DNA from: Chitinophagaceae bacterium
GTDB taxonomy: Bacteria > Bacteroidota > Bacteroidia > Chitinophagales > Chitinophagaceae
DNA length: 38,316 nucleotides
Assembly: GCA_027486835.1 (NCBI GenBank)
Contig: JAIXOJ010000189.1
Location: 1-38,316 of the forward strand
Direction of reading: 5' to 3'
Both the position numbers and the translations under genes were made by a program. Under the pieces are notes generated by a model. The model was not told the origin of the DNA. It worked only from the letters and a program-made list of their open reading frames with translations, and ran no database searches. Shown in pieces: positions 1 to 9,627 of this stretch. How positions within the stretch are numbered: position 1 is the stretch's first letter; every line of letters begins with the position of its first letter.

Positions 1-86
1 AGATGGAAAAAAGGGTAATCGTAGTTGCATCACACAAAATTATCCGCATTTTCTTTCTGCGAAAAAAATACAGGGTTGGGTTATGG

Positions 87-101
87 GGTCAGGAGTTCTG
101 A
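87..101. repeat. 15-bp motif, inverted copy at the far end of the window
   Basis: GGTCAGGAGTTCTGA occurs here and, inverted and exact, at 38199-38213. Both copies have CTGCGAAA on the same side (adjacent at the far copy, about 25 bases away here). A single 15-base match in 38 kb can arise by chance; the shared neighbour makes a dispersed repeat or transposon end more plausible. Confidence 0.35.
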
Positions 102-213
102 AACTTGGTATCAAAAGCTGGATTTATTGTGCCATAGTTACAAACCATATTACTTTTTTGAGGTTGAATTGTGCTTATTAAATTATTCAACTTCAAGTGA
201 ATACTTACATAAA

Positions 214-232
214 TACCGACAAAATTTGTCGG
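214..232. promoter_or_regulatory. 9-bp inverted repeat upstream of the response regulator
   Basis: ACCGACAAA and TTTGTCGGT form a perfect dyad around one central A, about 48 bases before the chosen ATG at 280. It could be an operator or a small hairpin in the leader. No T-tract follows, so a terminator is unlikely. Confidence 0.35.
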
Positions 233-279
233 TTTGTGTATCGAAACCTTTATTTTTGATAGCTATTATAAAAACTGAG

Positions 280-717
280 ATGACCATGAGCGCAATTAGA
301 ATATTACACGTAGAGGACAGTGAGGCAGATATACTATTGATGCAGGACGCTTTGGAGGATTTGAGTTTCCCGCATACAACAGATGTAGTAAGAAATGGCT
401 ATGAAGCCATCCAATTTTTAAATAAGACAGGCGAATACGTTAGTTCAATTACCCCGGATTTGGTTTTATTAGACATCAACATGCCGCTAATGGATGGGCA
501 TGAATTGCTTCATTCTATTAAAACGAATGACAACATCAAGCACATCCCAGTAATAATGTTGACTACCTCTTCTTCCCAAAATGATATACTTAAGTCCTAT
601 AGGAAGTTTGCAAGTAGCTATATCATTAAGCCAGACAATGTGGATGATTTTGGAAGAGTGGCTCGGTCGATTGAAAGTTTCTGGATGCAAGTGGCTACAT
701 TACCTAACTTAAAATAA
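280..717 (+). CDS. Single-domain response regulator (Rcp1-like)
   Basis: This is a 145-residue receiver domain with no output domain. It probably relays phosphate from a separate histidine kinase through protein contacts. The acidic pocket is E12-D13, the phosphoacceptor is D65 in LLDINMP, the switch threonine is T95 or T96, and the conserved lysine is K117 in IIKPDN. The open frame reaches back to a TTG at 25, but the receiver fold begins at RILHVEDSE, so I chose ATG 280 (ATG 286 is equally possible). No kinase gene is adjacent; the large PAS kinase at 14844 has its own regulator. The gene converges on the FKBP gene and they share a terminator. The class is secure and the pathway unknown. 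Confidence 0.9.
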   Translation: MTMSAIRILHVEDSEADILLMQDALEDLSFPHTTDVVRNGYEAIQFLNKTGEYVSSITPDLVLLDINMPLMDGHELLHSIKTNDNIKHIPVIMLTTSSSQNDILKSYRKFASSYIIKPDNVDDFGRVARSIESFWMQVATLPNLK

Positions 718-760
718 TTAACGGAGTTATATTTTCTGAACTGCTTGTTCAAACAAAAAA

Positions 761-790
761 AGCTGCAACCAAATACGATTGGTTGCAGCT
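761..790. terminator. Bidirectional intrinsic terminator
   Basis: AGCTGCAACCA (761-771) pairs perfectly with TGGTTGCAGCT (780-790) around an 8-base loop. A T-run follows and an A-run precedes it, so it works on both strands. It lies between the convergent response regulator and FKBP genes. Confidence 0.9.
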
Positions 791-837
791 TTTTTTATTG
801 TCAGCAATAATTTGAAATTGCCGATTATTATATCAAT

Positions 838-1770
838 CTAGTGATGACCACCCATTTCGCCATGAGGCATTGCACCAGGTGCGCCAGGGGCAGCAGGGGC
901 TGGAGGTGGAGGAGTAGTAACATCTTTTACTTCGATATCGAAGATTAAATTCGTGTAAGGCTTGATAGCCCCACCTGCACCCTGCTGTCCATAAGCGAGC
1001 ATTGCTGGAACATACAATCTGCCTTTGGTGCCTTTACCAAAAAATCTTAGACCTTCATCCCAACCTTGAATCACACTTCTGGTACCAACAACTACTGGGA
1101 ATACCTCAGCACCTGGTTTATCTATATTGCTGTCAAATACTTTTCCATCTTCGGTGTAGCCTTTGTACAATACCATTGCTTGCTTGCCACTATCAGCCTT
1201 CAAGGTTTGATCTCCAGGAGTAGTAATTTCTACATAAGCACCGTTTGGTGTCTTTACAGTTTTTGCGCCTTTCTTGGCTATGTATGCCTCCAATTGCTTT
1301 ATTTCTCTTTCCTTTTCGGCTTCATTTTCCTTTTTATAATCAGCTTCCACCAATTTATCGTCGGCAAATGCTGCTAAAATGTCCACTTTTCCTTTTACAG
1401 TGCCACCACGGCTAAAGGTTTTGTTGAAATCAGGAATCATGCCCATTGCTTTTAAGGAATCCACGCTCATGGTAAATTCAATTTTGTCGCCAACAGCACA
1501 TTTAGGCACCACTTCTAAGAAATTGTACTTACCAAGCTGAGCAGTATCTAGGCGCATGTAGGCCGGCACATGGTCATAAGAACTACTTAAAATAGAATCC
1601 TTGCCAGCTAATTTAAATTCTATGTTGAATTTAAAGAATTGCCCGTTTTTTAATAGAACATTACTGCTGCCTTTTTTAATCTTGTAGGGCAATCCAGTTT
1701 TTGTTTTGTCAAACTGATTGCAACTTGCCAACAACAAGGCAAGTGCTAAAACTCCTGTTACTTTCTTCAT
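838..1770 (-). CDS. FKBP-type peptidyl-prolyl isomerase, lipoprotein
   Basis: This 310-residue protein starts with a lipoprotein signal, MKKVTGVLALALLLASCNQ, with the lipobox LLASC and acylation at C17. The C-terminal half (about residues 190-280) is a typical FKBP domain: VLYKGYTEDGKVFDSN, then VIQGWDEGLRFFGKGTKGRL, then LIFDIEVKDV. It should catalyse cis-trans isomerisation at proline during folding of envelope proteins in the periplasm. Residues 40-135 have the spacing of a second, degenerate FKBP domain, as in many Bacteroidota FKBP lipoproteins. The end is Pro/Ala-rich and finishes GEMGGHH, which could bind metal. Start is ATG. It follows the DHH gene on the same strand after 65 bases, so co-transcription is possible. 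Confidence 0.92.
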   Translation of the reverse strand: MKKVTGVLALALLLASCNQFDKTKTGLPYKIKKGSSNVLLKNGQFFKFNIEFKLAGKDSILSSSYDHVPAYMRLDTAQLGKYNFLEVVPKCAVGDKIEFTMSVDSLKAMGMIPDFNKTFSRGGTVKGKVDILAAFADDKLVEADYKKENEAEKEREIKQLEAYIAKKGAKTVKTPNGAYVEITTPGDQTLKADSGKQAMVLYKGYTEDGKVFDSNIDKPGAEVFPVVVGTRSVIQGWDEGLRFFGKGTKGRLYVPAMLAYGQQGAGGAIKPYTNLIFDIEVKDVTTPPPPAPAAPGAPGAMPHGEMGGHH

Positions 1771-1835
1771 TATTTTTTTTTATAAAAACGAATTACCTAT
1801 TCGACATCGATGATAGGTTGTTGCAAAAAACGGTG

Positions 1836-2885
1836 TTATTTAAGTTGGTCTTCATAATTTTTTAGAATCTGCTTAAATTTTTCAACGGTAATATCCACAG
1901 AATCATCGCTTCTTCCCCCCGCAGCATTAAAATGCCCACCTCCCTGAAAATGTTCCCTAGCAAAAGTGTTTACATCAAAATTGGTCTTACTTCTAAAACT
2001 CCATTTGCGTTCATCTTCTCTGTCAATTACTATAGCCCCCATTTCAATTCCTTTCATGCCTAGTAAATAATTAACCAAACCTTCGGTATCGCCAGTTTTC
2101 AACTTAAATTCTTTCACATCTTCTGCATACACATACATCAAACCCACTTGCAATGGTTTCAATATTTCCATTCTTTTTAGCAACACAAAACCAATAAACC
2201 GAAGTCTGTTTTCTTCTGAGCTATCAAAAATTTGGCTATGAATCGGCGAATGTTCCAGCCCTAAATCTTTTAGGTGTGCTACCATCCTGTGGGTTTCTGC
2301 GCCAGTGGCAGGAAACCTAAATGAACCTGTATCGGTCATCACACCAGTGTATAAGCACCTAGCAACCGATTGATTGATAAGATGCGACCATTCAGACCCC
2401 ATAATAAAATCGTACACCATTTCGCAAGTACTGCTTTTGGCGGTATTGCTGATACCATAATCGAAAGTAGCTTCGTCTGGCTGTTGGTGATGGTCTATTA
2501 AAACTTTGACACAGTTAGCTTTCTTTATAGGATGCTCTAAATGTTTGGTTCTGGAAAGGACATTAAAATCTAAACAAAATATAATTGCCGCCTCTTCTAT
2601 GAGTGCTTCGCAGGCTGTTTTGTCGTAGTCGAAGTTTAACACATTTTCCACTCCGGGCATCCAATTAAGAAAGTCCGCCCAGTTAGTAGGTGAAATCACG
2701 GTAACCTCGTGTCCAAGTTGAATGAGGAAATGATACAAGCCTAATGTGCTGCCCATTGCGTCGCCATCAGGTTTTTGGTGACAGGTAACTATAATTTTTG
2801 AAGGCTTGCTTAGTGAAGGGTATAAAAACTGAATATGACGCATATGATTTTGCAAAAGTGCAGGATTCTGCTTGTTATCCACCAT
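1836..2885 (-). CDS. DHH/DHHA1 phosphoesterase, NrnA-like (nanoRNase/pAp phosphatase)
   Basis: This 349-residue protein has all the DHH-family metal motifs: HQKPDGDAMG (H36, D40, D42), CLDFN (D106), IDHHQQPDE (D131-H132-H133) and TDTGSF (D185). The DHHA1 substrate-binding motif GGGHFNAAGG is at 315-324. The NrnA family degrades 2-5-nucleotide RNA and converts 3'-phosphoadenosine 5'-phosphate to AMP in the cytoplasm, completing RNA turnover in bacteria without Orn. Length fits the family. ATG at 2885 is the annotated start; M15 is an alternative because the conserved fold begins near residue 18. The gene is divergent from pyrG. Family assignment is firm; the exact substrate (oligoRNA, pAp or c-di-AMP products) is inferred. 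Confidence 0.9.
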   Translation of the reverse strand: MVDNKQNPALLQNHMRHIQFLYPSLSKPSKIIVTCHQKPDGDAMGSTLGLYHFLIQLGHEVTVISPTNWADFLNWMPGVENVLNFDYDKTACEALIEEAAIIFCLDFNVLSRTKHLEHPIKKANCVKVLIDHHQQPDEATFDYGISNTAKSSTCEMVYDFIMGSEWSHLINQSVARCLYTGVMTDTGSFRFPATGAETHRMVAHLKDLGLEHSPIHSQIFDSSEENRLRFIGFVLLKRMEILKPLQVGLMYVYAEDVKEFKLKTGDTEGLVNYLLGMKGIEMGAIVIDREDERKWSFRSKTNFDVNTFAREHFQGGGHFNAAGGRSDDSVDITVEKFKQILKNYEDQLK

Positions 2886-4999
<2,114 letters not shown>

Positions 5000-5054
5000 A
5001 AAGAAAGCATAAGGAAGCCTTTAGCAATTGTTGAAAGGCACCAAAATAAAAAAA

Positions 5055-5087
5055 ATGGTGTTTGGTAATTGAATTACCGAACACCAT
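5055..5087. terminator. Bidirectional intrinsic terminator after pyrG
   Basis: A 16-bp stem (5055-5070 with 5072-5087), one T-G wobble, practically no loop, flanked by an A-run and a T-run. It separates pyrG from the convergent rhodanese gene. Confidence 0.9.
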
Positions 5088-5131
5088 TTTTTTATCCTAT
5101 TCCATTAAAGCCAAAGGCAGTTTCAACCACC

Positions 5132-5437
5132 TTATTTGAAGGCACTCTGCCAAGCTAATACACCTCCTACCACATTTACAGTATTGGTAAAGCCATATTG
5201 CTCTAAAATTAAACAAGCAGTTGCGCTTCTTTTGCCACTTCTGCAATTAATGATGATTTCTTCATTTTTCAAATCCTCAATTGATTCAATTAAGTTAGCT
5301 TGAATTTGACCCAAGGGAAGAAGTTGTGCACCATAATTGAATTCTGCGTATTCAAATGGTTCACGTACGTCAATAAGGTGTAATTCTTCGCCAGCATCCA
5401 TTCTGGCCTTTAGTTGTTCTACGGTAATTTCTGTCAT
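5132..5437 (-). CDS. Rhodanese-like single-domain protein
   Basis: This 101-residue protein is one rhodanese domain. LIDVREPFEY is the characteristic N-terminal motif and INCRSGKRS holds the catalytic cysteine and its loop, close to the GlpE/PspE type. Such proteins carry sulfane sulfur as a persulfide; the real acceptor cannot be read from sequence. There is no signal peptide, so it is cytoplasmic. Its ATG overlaps the stop codon of the PASTA gene (TAATG, sharing base 5437), so the two are translationally coupled. That is odd because the upstream genes serve the cell wall. Confidence 0.92.
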   Translation of the reverse strand: MTEITVEQLKARMDAGEELHLIDVREPFEYAEFNYGAQLLPLGQIQANLIESIEDLKNEEIIINCRSGKRSATACLILEQYGFTNTVNVVGGVLAWQSAFK

Positions 5438-6270
5438 TATTTTAAGGGTTTAATCTCTGATGGGTAAGTGTTGGTAGAATCTTTTACGGGTTTGGTAACA
5501 TCAATGTACAAATCCATTGTATTGCCTGGATGTACTTTATTAATTACTTTTTGTCCAGCTATGGCTTCTGTAAAAATGGCTGGATTCTGACGAACAACAA
5601 ACGCACTCGCTGAATCCGAAACTGCACCTACCACTACAATAGAACCAATGCCGATTCCGATACTTGCCAGCGTAGTTTTGGCTTGCTCAAGGGTTAAACC
5701 CACTACATCTGGTACATTGATGGTGGTATCGCTTTCCCCACTACCTAATACAAAATCAATAGTACTACCCAATGGGATAAAAGTACCTGGCTTAATAGGC
5801 TCTTTGTTAAACAATTGCGCTAATACTGAATTCTTTGCGTAATCGGGCCTATAAGTAGTATCCCCCAATTTAAGCCCCATTGTTTGCAAATAAATTTCTG
5901 CACTCTTGTAAGAGAACCCAATTAAACTCGGCATTTGAATCTTTGGTGGTACAGGTCGATTAATAGTTACATAAATCGTTCTGCCGTGTTTTACCATGGC
6001 GGAACCTTCGGGTATTTGTTTGGTAACCGTTAAGCCAGGAACCGATTGGGTATAAACAGAATCGGAAATAATTACTTTAAATCCTTTTGCTTCTAATTCT
6101 GTTTTGGCTGCATAGAGGTTTTTCCCCACTATTTCTGGCACTTTATCGTATTGACCATGTCCAGTAATCCAACCAAGACTGGCAAAAAAAAGCAGGATTA
6201 ACACTGCGGAAGATAAAACAGCCACCACGATATTAATCCAAAGAGGCTTTGATGTGATAAATCTAAACAC
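5437..6270 (-). CDS. Membrane-anchored PASTA-domain protein
   Basis: This 277-residue protein has a short cytoplasmic start, one transmembrane helix (about residues 9-30: INIVVAVLSSAVLILLFFAS) and three extracytoplasmic PASTA repeats starting near KVPEIVGKNL, MPSLIGFSYK and VPDVVGLTLE. PASTA domains bind peptidoglycan fragments and beta-lactam-like ligands, but no kinase or transpeptidase domain is present here. The frame opens with a TTG at 6303 and contains no ATG for about 100 codons. I prefer the GTG at 6270 because it begins MFRFITSKPLW, the usual opening of Bacteroidota homologues. It lies 166 bases behind ddl on the same strand, a pairing common in this phylum, and is coupled to the rhodanese gene. 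Confidence 0.85.
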   Translation of the reverse strand: MFRFITSKPLWINIVVAVLSSAVLILLFFASLGWITGHGQYDKVPEIVGKNLYAAKTELEAKGFKVIISDSVYTQSVPGLTVTKQIPEGSAMVKHGRTIYVTINRPVPPKIQMPSLIGFSYKSAEIYLQTMGLKLGDTTYRPDYAKNSVLAQLFNKEPIKPGTFIPLGSTIDFVLGSGESDTTINVPDVVGLTLEQAKTTLASIGIGIGSIVVVGAVSDSASAFVVRQNPAIFTEAIAGQKVINKVHPGNTMDLYIDVTKPVKDSTNTYPSEIKPLK

Positions 6271-6374
6271 GTCTATAATTTTACTTAAACAATTGAACTT
6301 CAATTGTTTGATTCAACAATTATATGATTACTAAACAAATAGTTCAGTACAAAGATGCAAGCAAATGACCATTC

Positions 6375-6410
6375 GAACATGAACCAGTTCATTCAAGCGG
6401 TTCATTGTTC
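6375..6410 (-). promoter_or_regulatory. Hairpin between ddl and the PASTA gene
   Basis: GAACATGAACC (6375-6385) pairs with GGTTCATTGTTC (6399-6410) with one bulged base around a 13-base loop. There is no T-tract on the transcribed strand. It may stabilise the ddl 3' end or attenuate read-through. Confidence 0.35.
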
Positions 6411-6436
6411 CTTAACACTAGGTAAAAATAAAGCCA

Positions 6437-7429
6437 CTAAGCAATTGTAGTCAAGGCTTCCTCAATGAGCGCAGCATAGAAATCTGGTAGATTCCAACCC
6501 ATTGCTTTCACCTGCTGGGGTATGATACTTGCGGCACTTTGTCCTGGTACTGTATTTACTTCGAGCATGTACGGCAAACCATTACTGCTGTTTACGATAA
6601 AATCTATACGAACCACTCCCCTACAGTTCAACACTTCATACACTTTTTTAGCTGCGTTTTCTATTGCCAATCGAGTAGCATCATCTAATTGCGCAGGCGT
6701 AATTTCTTGGCTTTTGCCCTGATATTTAGCCTCATAGTTAAAGAAAGCTTCTTCGGTTATTATTTCAGTAATGGGCATTGCAGTGATAACGCCTTTGGAT
6801 TTAAACACCCCAATAGTAAACTCGCGGCCAGCAATAAATTCCTCCACTAATAATTGGTTGTCTTCTAAAAAAGCTTTGTCCAAAGCGGCTTGCAACTCGC
6901 TTGCTTCGGTTACTTTACTCATGCCTATGCTACTGCCTCCGTTATTGGGTTTTACAAAAACGGGCAATTGCAGTTGTTCCAGTACTGCTTCCGGTGAAAT
7001 AGGGCTATGTTTAAACACATGTACACTCTTAGCAACTTTAACACCACTAAAAGCGGCTACAGCTACGGTGTATCGTTTATTGAAAGTAAGCGCAGAGGTG
7101 GCAGCATCACAACTGGTATAGGGCAATCCGAGTAAATCAAAATAGCCTTGTAATTTACCATCCTCCCCTGGTGTGCCGTGAATGCACATAAGAATTGCAT
7201 CGAAATGAACCGACTCGTCAGAAAGTGTAATCGAAAAATCGGCTTTATTAACCGCAATTCGAGATTGTTCGTCAGGAAGGTACCACCAACCGTCTTTTGC
7301 AATGTCAATTTTATATACGTCAAACTGCGAAATATCTAGGTTATTGGCCACGGTAATCGCACTTTTATAACTGATTGCTGCTTCGCCACTGTACCCACCC
7401 GTAACCAACGCTATCTTTTTTCTTGCCAC
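6437..7429 (-). CDS. ddl: D-alanine--D-alanine ligase
   Basis: This 330-residue ATP-grasp enzyme joins two D-alanines for the peptidoglycan precursor. Visible are the N-terminal ALVTGGYSGEAAISYKSA (the serine-containing loop), HGTPGEDGKLQGYFDLLGLPY, the ATP-binding VKPNNGGSSIGMSKV and the metal/substrate motif EVNTVPGQSAASIIPQQ. The start is GTG at 7429: a TAG stop precedes it directly in frame and the conserved MARKKIALVTGG begins there, so no other start is possible without losing conserved sequence. It heads a minus-strand group with the PASTA gene and is divergent from lpxB, placing two envelope-precursor genes back to back. Confidence 0.96.
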   Translation of the reverse strand: MARKKIALVTGGYSGEAAISYKSAITVANNLDISQFDVYKIDIAKDGWWYLPDEQSRIAVNKADFSITLSDESVHFDAILMCIHGTPGEDGKLQGYFDLLGLPYTSCDAATSALTFNKRYTVAVAAFSGVKVAKSVHVFKHSPISPEAVLEQLQLPVFVKPNNGGSSIGMSKVTEASELQAALDKAFLEDNQLLVEEFIAGREFTIGVFKSKGVITAMPITEIITEEAFFNYEAKYQGKSQEITPAQLDDATRLAIENAAKKVYEVLNCRGVVRIDFIVNSSNGLPYMLEVNTVPGQSAASIIPQQVKAMGWNLPDFYAALIEEALTTIA

Positions 7430-7459
7430 CTATATAAGCTTAAAATGTTTGATAAATGC

Positions 7460-7467
7460 CAAATATA
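7460..7467 (-). promoter_or_regulatory. -7 promoter element for ddl
   Basis: On the minus strand this reads TATATTTG, a perfect TAnnTTTG, 31 bases before the GTG start of ddl. I see no TTTG at the proper -33 distance. It sits inside a small dyad (GCCAA...TTGGC, 7458-7473). Confidence 0.45.
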
Positions 7468-7581
7468 ATTGGCTTTATTATTTGCCATGATTGATATTCT
7501 GCCTTTGGTGGCAATCCTCACCCCTGCTAGGCAATTTATCCACAGCGTAAATGCCCTATTTTCGGGGCATTGACAAAGAAT

Positions 7582-8706
7582 ATGAAATATTATATCATAG
7601 CTGGTGAAGCAAGCGGCGATTTACACGGCAGTAACTTAATAAAACACATTTGCCTCCGAGATCCTAAGGCAAATATTCGTTGCTGGGGTGGCGATTTGAT
7701 GGAACAAGCTGGGGGAATTTTGGTACGTCATTACCGTGATTTGGCCTTTATGGGCTTTACCGAAGTGGTGAAAAACTTACGCACCATCCTAGCCAATATA
7801 AAACACTGCAAAGCCGACATTGCCTATTTTGAACCCGATGTGCTAATACTGATTGACTATCCTGGCTTTAACCTAAGAATAGCCGAATGGGCCAAAACGA
7901 TGGGGCTGAAAGTGGTGTACTATATATCCCCACAAGTTTGGGCTTGGAAAGCCAACAGGGTAAAGAAAATGAAACGCAACATTGATAAAATGTTGGTGAT
8001 TTTGCCTTTTGAAAAAGATTATTTTAAAACTGTTTGGGATTGGGAGGTAGAATATGTAGGCCATCCTTTAGTGGATGTCATTCAAACTTTTAAAAGCAAC
8101 TATACCCCCAAATCAACCCTAGCCGCTCAAAAACCAATAGTGGCTTTGTTGCCAGGCAGCAGAAAACAAGAGATATTGGTGAAATTGCCCATTATGTTGG
8201 CAGTAAGCAATGCTTTTCCTACCTATCAGTTTGTGGTGGCCAAAGCACCAGGGTTGGATGATGCTTTTTATGCTCCCCTATTAGCGCCCTATAAAAATGT
8301 GGCTGCGGTAGATAATAGTACTTATGGTTTGTTAATGGAGGCAAAAGCTGCACTGGTAACCAGTGGCACTGCCACCTTAGAAACAGCACTTTTTGGCGTG
8401 CCCGAAGTGGTGTGTTACAAAGGCGGTGCCATTAGCTATGCCATTGGAAAGCGATTGGTAAAAATTGAATACATCAGTCTGGTGAACCTAATTATGGATA
8501 AACTGGTGGTGAAGGAATTGATTCAATCGGAATTAACCACCGACAACCTCATTGAATCCTTAAAAGCGCTACTAGACAATCCTGAAAAACAAGCGCAACT
8601 AAAAAACGATTACACCACTTTACACCAAGTATTAGCTGCTGGGGGTAATGCATCTGCTAAGGCGGCGGAAAGTATTCTGCGGTGGTATGGACAGGTCACA
8701 ATGTAG
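7582..8706 (+). CDS. lpxB: Lipid-A-disaccharide synthase
   Basis: This 374-residue cytoplasmic/peripheral-membrane glycosyltransferase condenses UDP-2,3-diacylglucosamine with lipid X to form the lipid A disaccharide. Motifs: YYIIAGEASGDLHGSNLI at the start, DYPGFNLRIA (about 90-100), YYISPQVWAWK, GHPLVD, LLPGSRKQEI and VTSGTATLETALFGVPEVVCY. The open frame starts at a TTG (7570); ATG 7582 fits the family start exactly. The last codons and the stop lie inside the left arm of the palindrome at 8685-8748, so the C-terminal tail (YGQVTM) is repeat-derived. Loss of a normal tail by repeat insertion is an inference. Confidence 0.96.
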   Translation: MKYYIIAGEASGDLHGSNLIKHICLRDPKANIRCWGGDLMEQAGGILVRHYRDLAFMGFTEVVKNLRTILANIKHCKADIAYFEPDVLILIDYPGFNLRIAEWAKTMGLKVVYYISPQVWAWKANRVKKMKRNIDKMLVILPFEKDYFKTVWDWEVEYVGHPLVDVIQTFKSNYTPKSTLAAQKPIVALLPGSRKQEILVKLPIMLAVSNAFPTYQFVVAKAPGLDDAFYAPLLAPYKNVAAVDNSTYGLLMEAKAALVTSGTATLETALFGVPEVVCYKGGAISYAIGKRLVKIEYISLVNLIMDKLVVKELIQSELTTDNLIESLKALLDNPEKQAQLKNDYTTLHQVLAAGGNASAKAAESILRWYGQVTM

Positions 8707-8748
8707 GGACAGGTCGCGACCTGTCCCTACATTGTGACCTGTCCATAC
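8685..8748. repeat. Perfect 64-bp palindrome (REP/BIME-like)
   Basis: Bases 8685-8716 and 8717-8748 are exact reverse complements with no loop; the centre reads GACAGGTCGCGACCTGTC. It contains two facing copies of the 18-base unit of the adjacent array and covers the lpxB stop codon (8704-8706). Head-to-head repeats next to a RAYT gene are the known layout of REP/BIME elements. As RNA it would form a very stable hairpin at the lpxB 3' end. Confidence 0.9.
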
Positions 8749-8842
8749 ATCACGACCTTTCCCTATATTGCGAACTGTCCCAACTTTGTGACCTGTCCCA
8801 ACATTACGACCTGTCCCTATATTGCAAACTGTCGCAACCAAT
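8717..8842. repeat. 18-bp tandem repeat array, seven units
   Basis: Seven adjacent 18-base units (consensus CGACCTGTCCCTATATTG) start at 8717, 8735, 8753, 8771, 8789, 8807 and 8825. Units 1 and 2 are also the right arm of the palindrome; unit 7 is the most diverged. The core CTGTCCC is the REP-like part. The transposase gene starts 50 bases downstream. The unit length is a multiple of three, which leaves misleading open frames on both strands. Confidence 0.88.
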
Positions 8843-8892
8843 AACATCAAAACGTAAACGTAACGTAAAAAATAAAAAAGCTGAATAAAAAA

Positions 8893-9426
8893 ATGTTACC
8901 TAATCGCAAACCCAACAGATTGAAGGGATATGATTATTCGCAGGATAATTTGTATTTTGTTACATCGTGTGTGCAAGCTAGGGCTTGTTGTTTTGGTACC
9001 ATTACAGATGGTAAAATGACTTTAAATGAATATGGGCAAATTGCAGAACAACAATGGCATTGGTTGGGCGGACAATATAGATATGTTGTATTGCACGAAT
9101 TTGTTGTAATGCCCAATCATATTCACGGAATTATTGAAATTAATCGTTCAATTCTAGGGACAGGCAATTTGGGGACAGGGGATGTCGGTGTACTTGAAGG
9201 TTGCAACCCAACCATACCTATAAAAATAAAATCATTATCCGAATTAATGGGCGCATACAAAACAACATCTTCAAAGAAAATCCATTTATTGGGATTTGTG
9301 GCGTTTGCATAGCAACGTTCATTTCACGACCATATTATTCGTGATGAAAAATCATTTGAAACAATTTCAAATTACATTACAAACAATCCCATGCTATGGA
9401 AAGAAGATAAATTTTATCATCAATGA
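8893..9426 (+). pseudogene. REP-associated tyrosine transposase (Y1/HUH), broken by a nonsense codon
   Basis: The frame encodes a 177-residue RAYT-type transposase of the IS200/IS605 Y1 superfamily, which cuts and joins single-stranded DNA at REP hairpins. NLYFVTSCVQ is an N-terminal strand, and VVMPNHIHGIIEI carries the HUH metal motif. A TAG at 9310-9312 stops it after 139 residues. The same frame continues with QRSFHDHIIRDEKSF and ISNYITNNPMLW to TGA 9424, exactly the expected C-terminus; the family has W at the stop position, so a single TGG-to-TAG change explains it. The tyrosine in NYITNNP, probably the catalytic one, is lost. The repeats directly upstream fit its substrates. The 3' end abuts a truncated paralogue gene. 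Confidence 0.88.
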
Positions 9427-9627
9427 GAAATAATACCTCAAGAATACTTCGCTAAAATAGGCGGTGTGTCCAGCCATTTTCACATACTTCCTGTCTTTAT
9501 ACCCCCCCTTGCCTACTTTCTCCCCCAAAATATCCTTGGCTTTTGCTAAGTACCGCTTTGCTTCTGTAATATTATTGGTCACTGTTTCAAGTATATTTTT
9601 ATTATTATTGGAAGTGTGTTGTTTCAT
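9394..9627 (-). pseudogene. Truncated seventh copy of the 127-residue paralogue family
   Basis: TNNITEAKRYLAKAKDILGE to VKMAGHTAY matches residues 2-44 of the six intact neighbours. Homology then stops near 9455, and the frame runs on as unrelated sequence into the 3' end of the transposase gene. About two thirds of the protein is missing. The family start codon ATG has become GTG (9580-9582). An in-frame ATG at 9627 overlaps the stop of the preceding copy (ATGA), so a chimeric 77-residue peptide could still be made. I read it as a copy cut off by the transposase/repeat module. Confidence 0.8.

Noticed and set aside
8632-8888. Open frames on both strands with GTGRDLSL-type repeats
   Set aside because: They are translations of the 18-bp array and palindrome.
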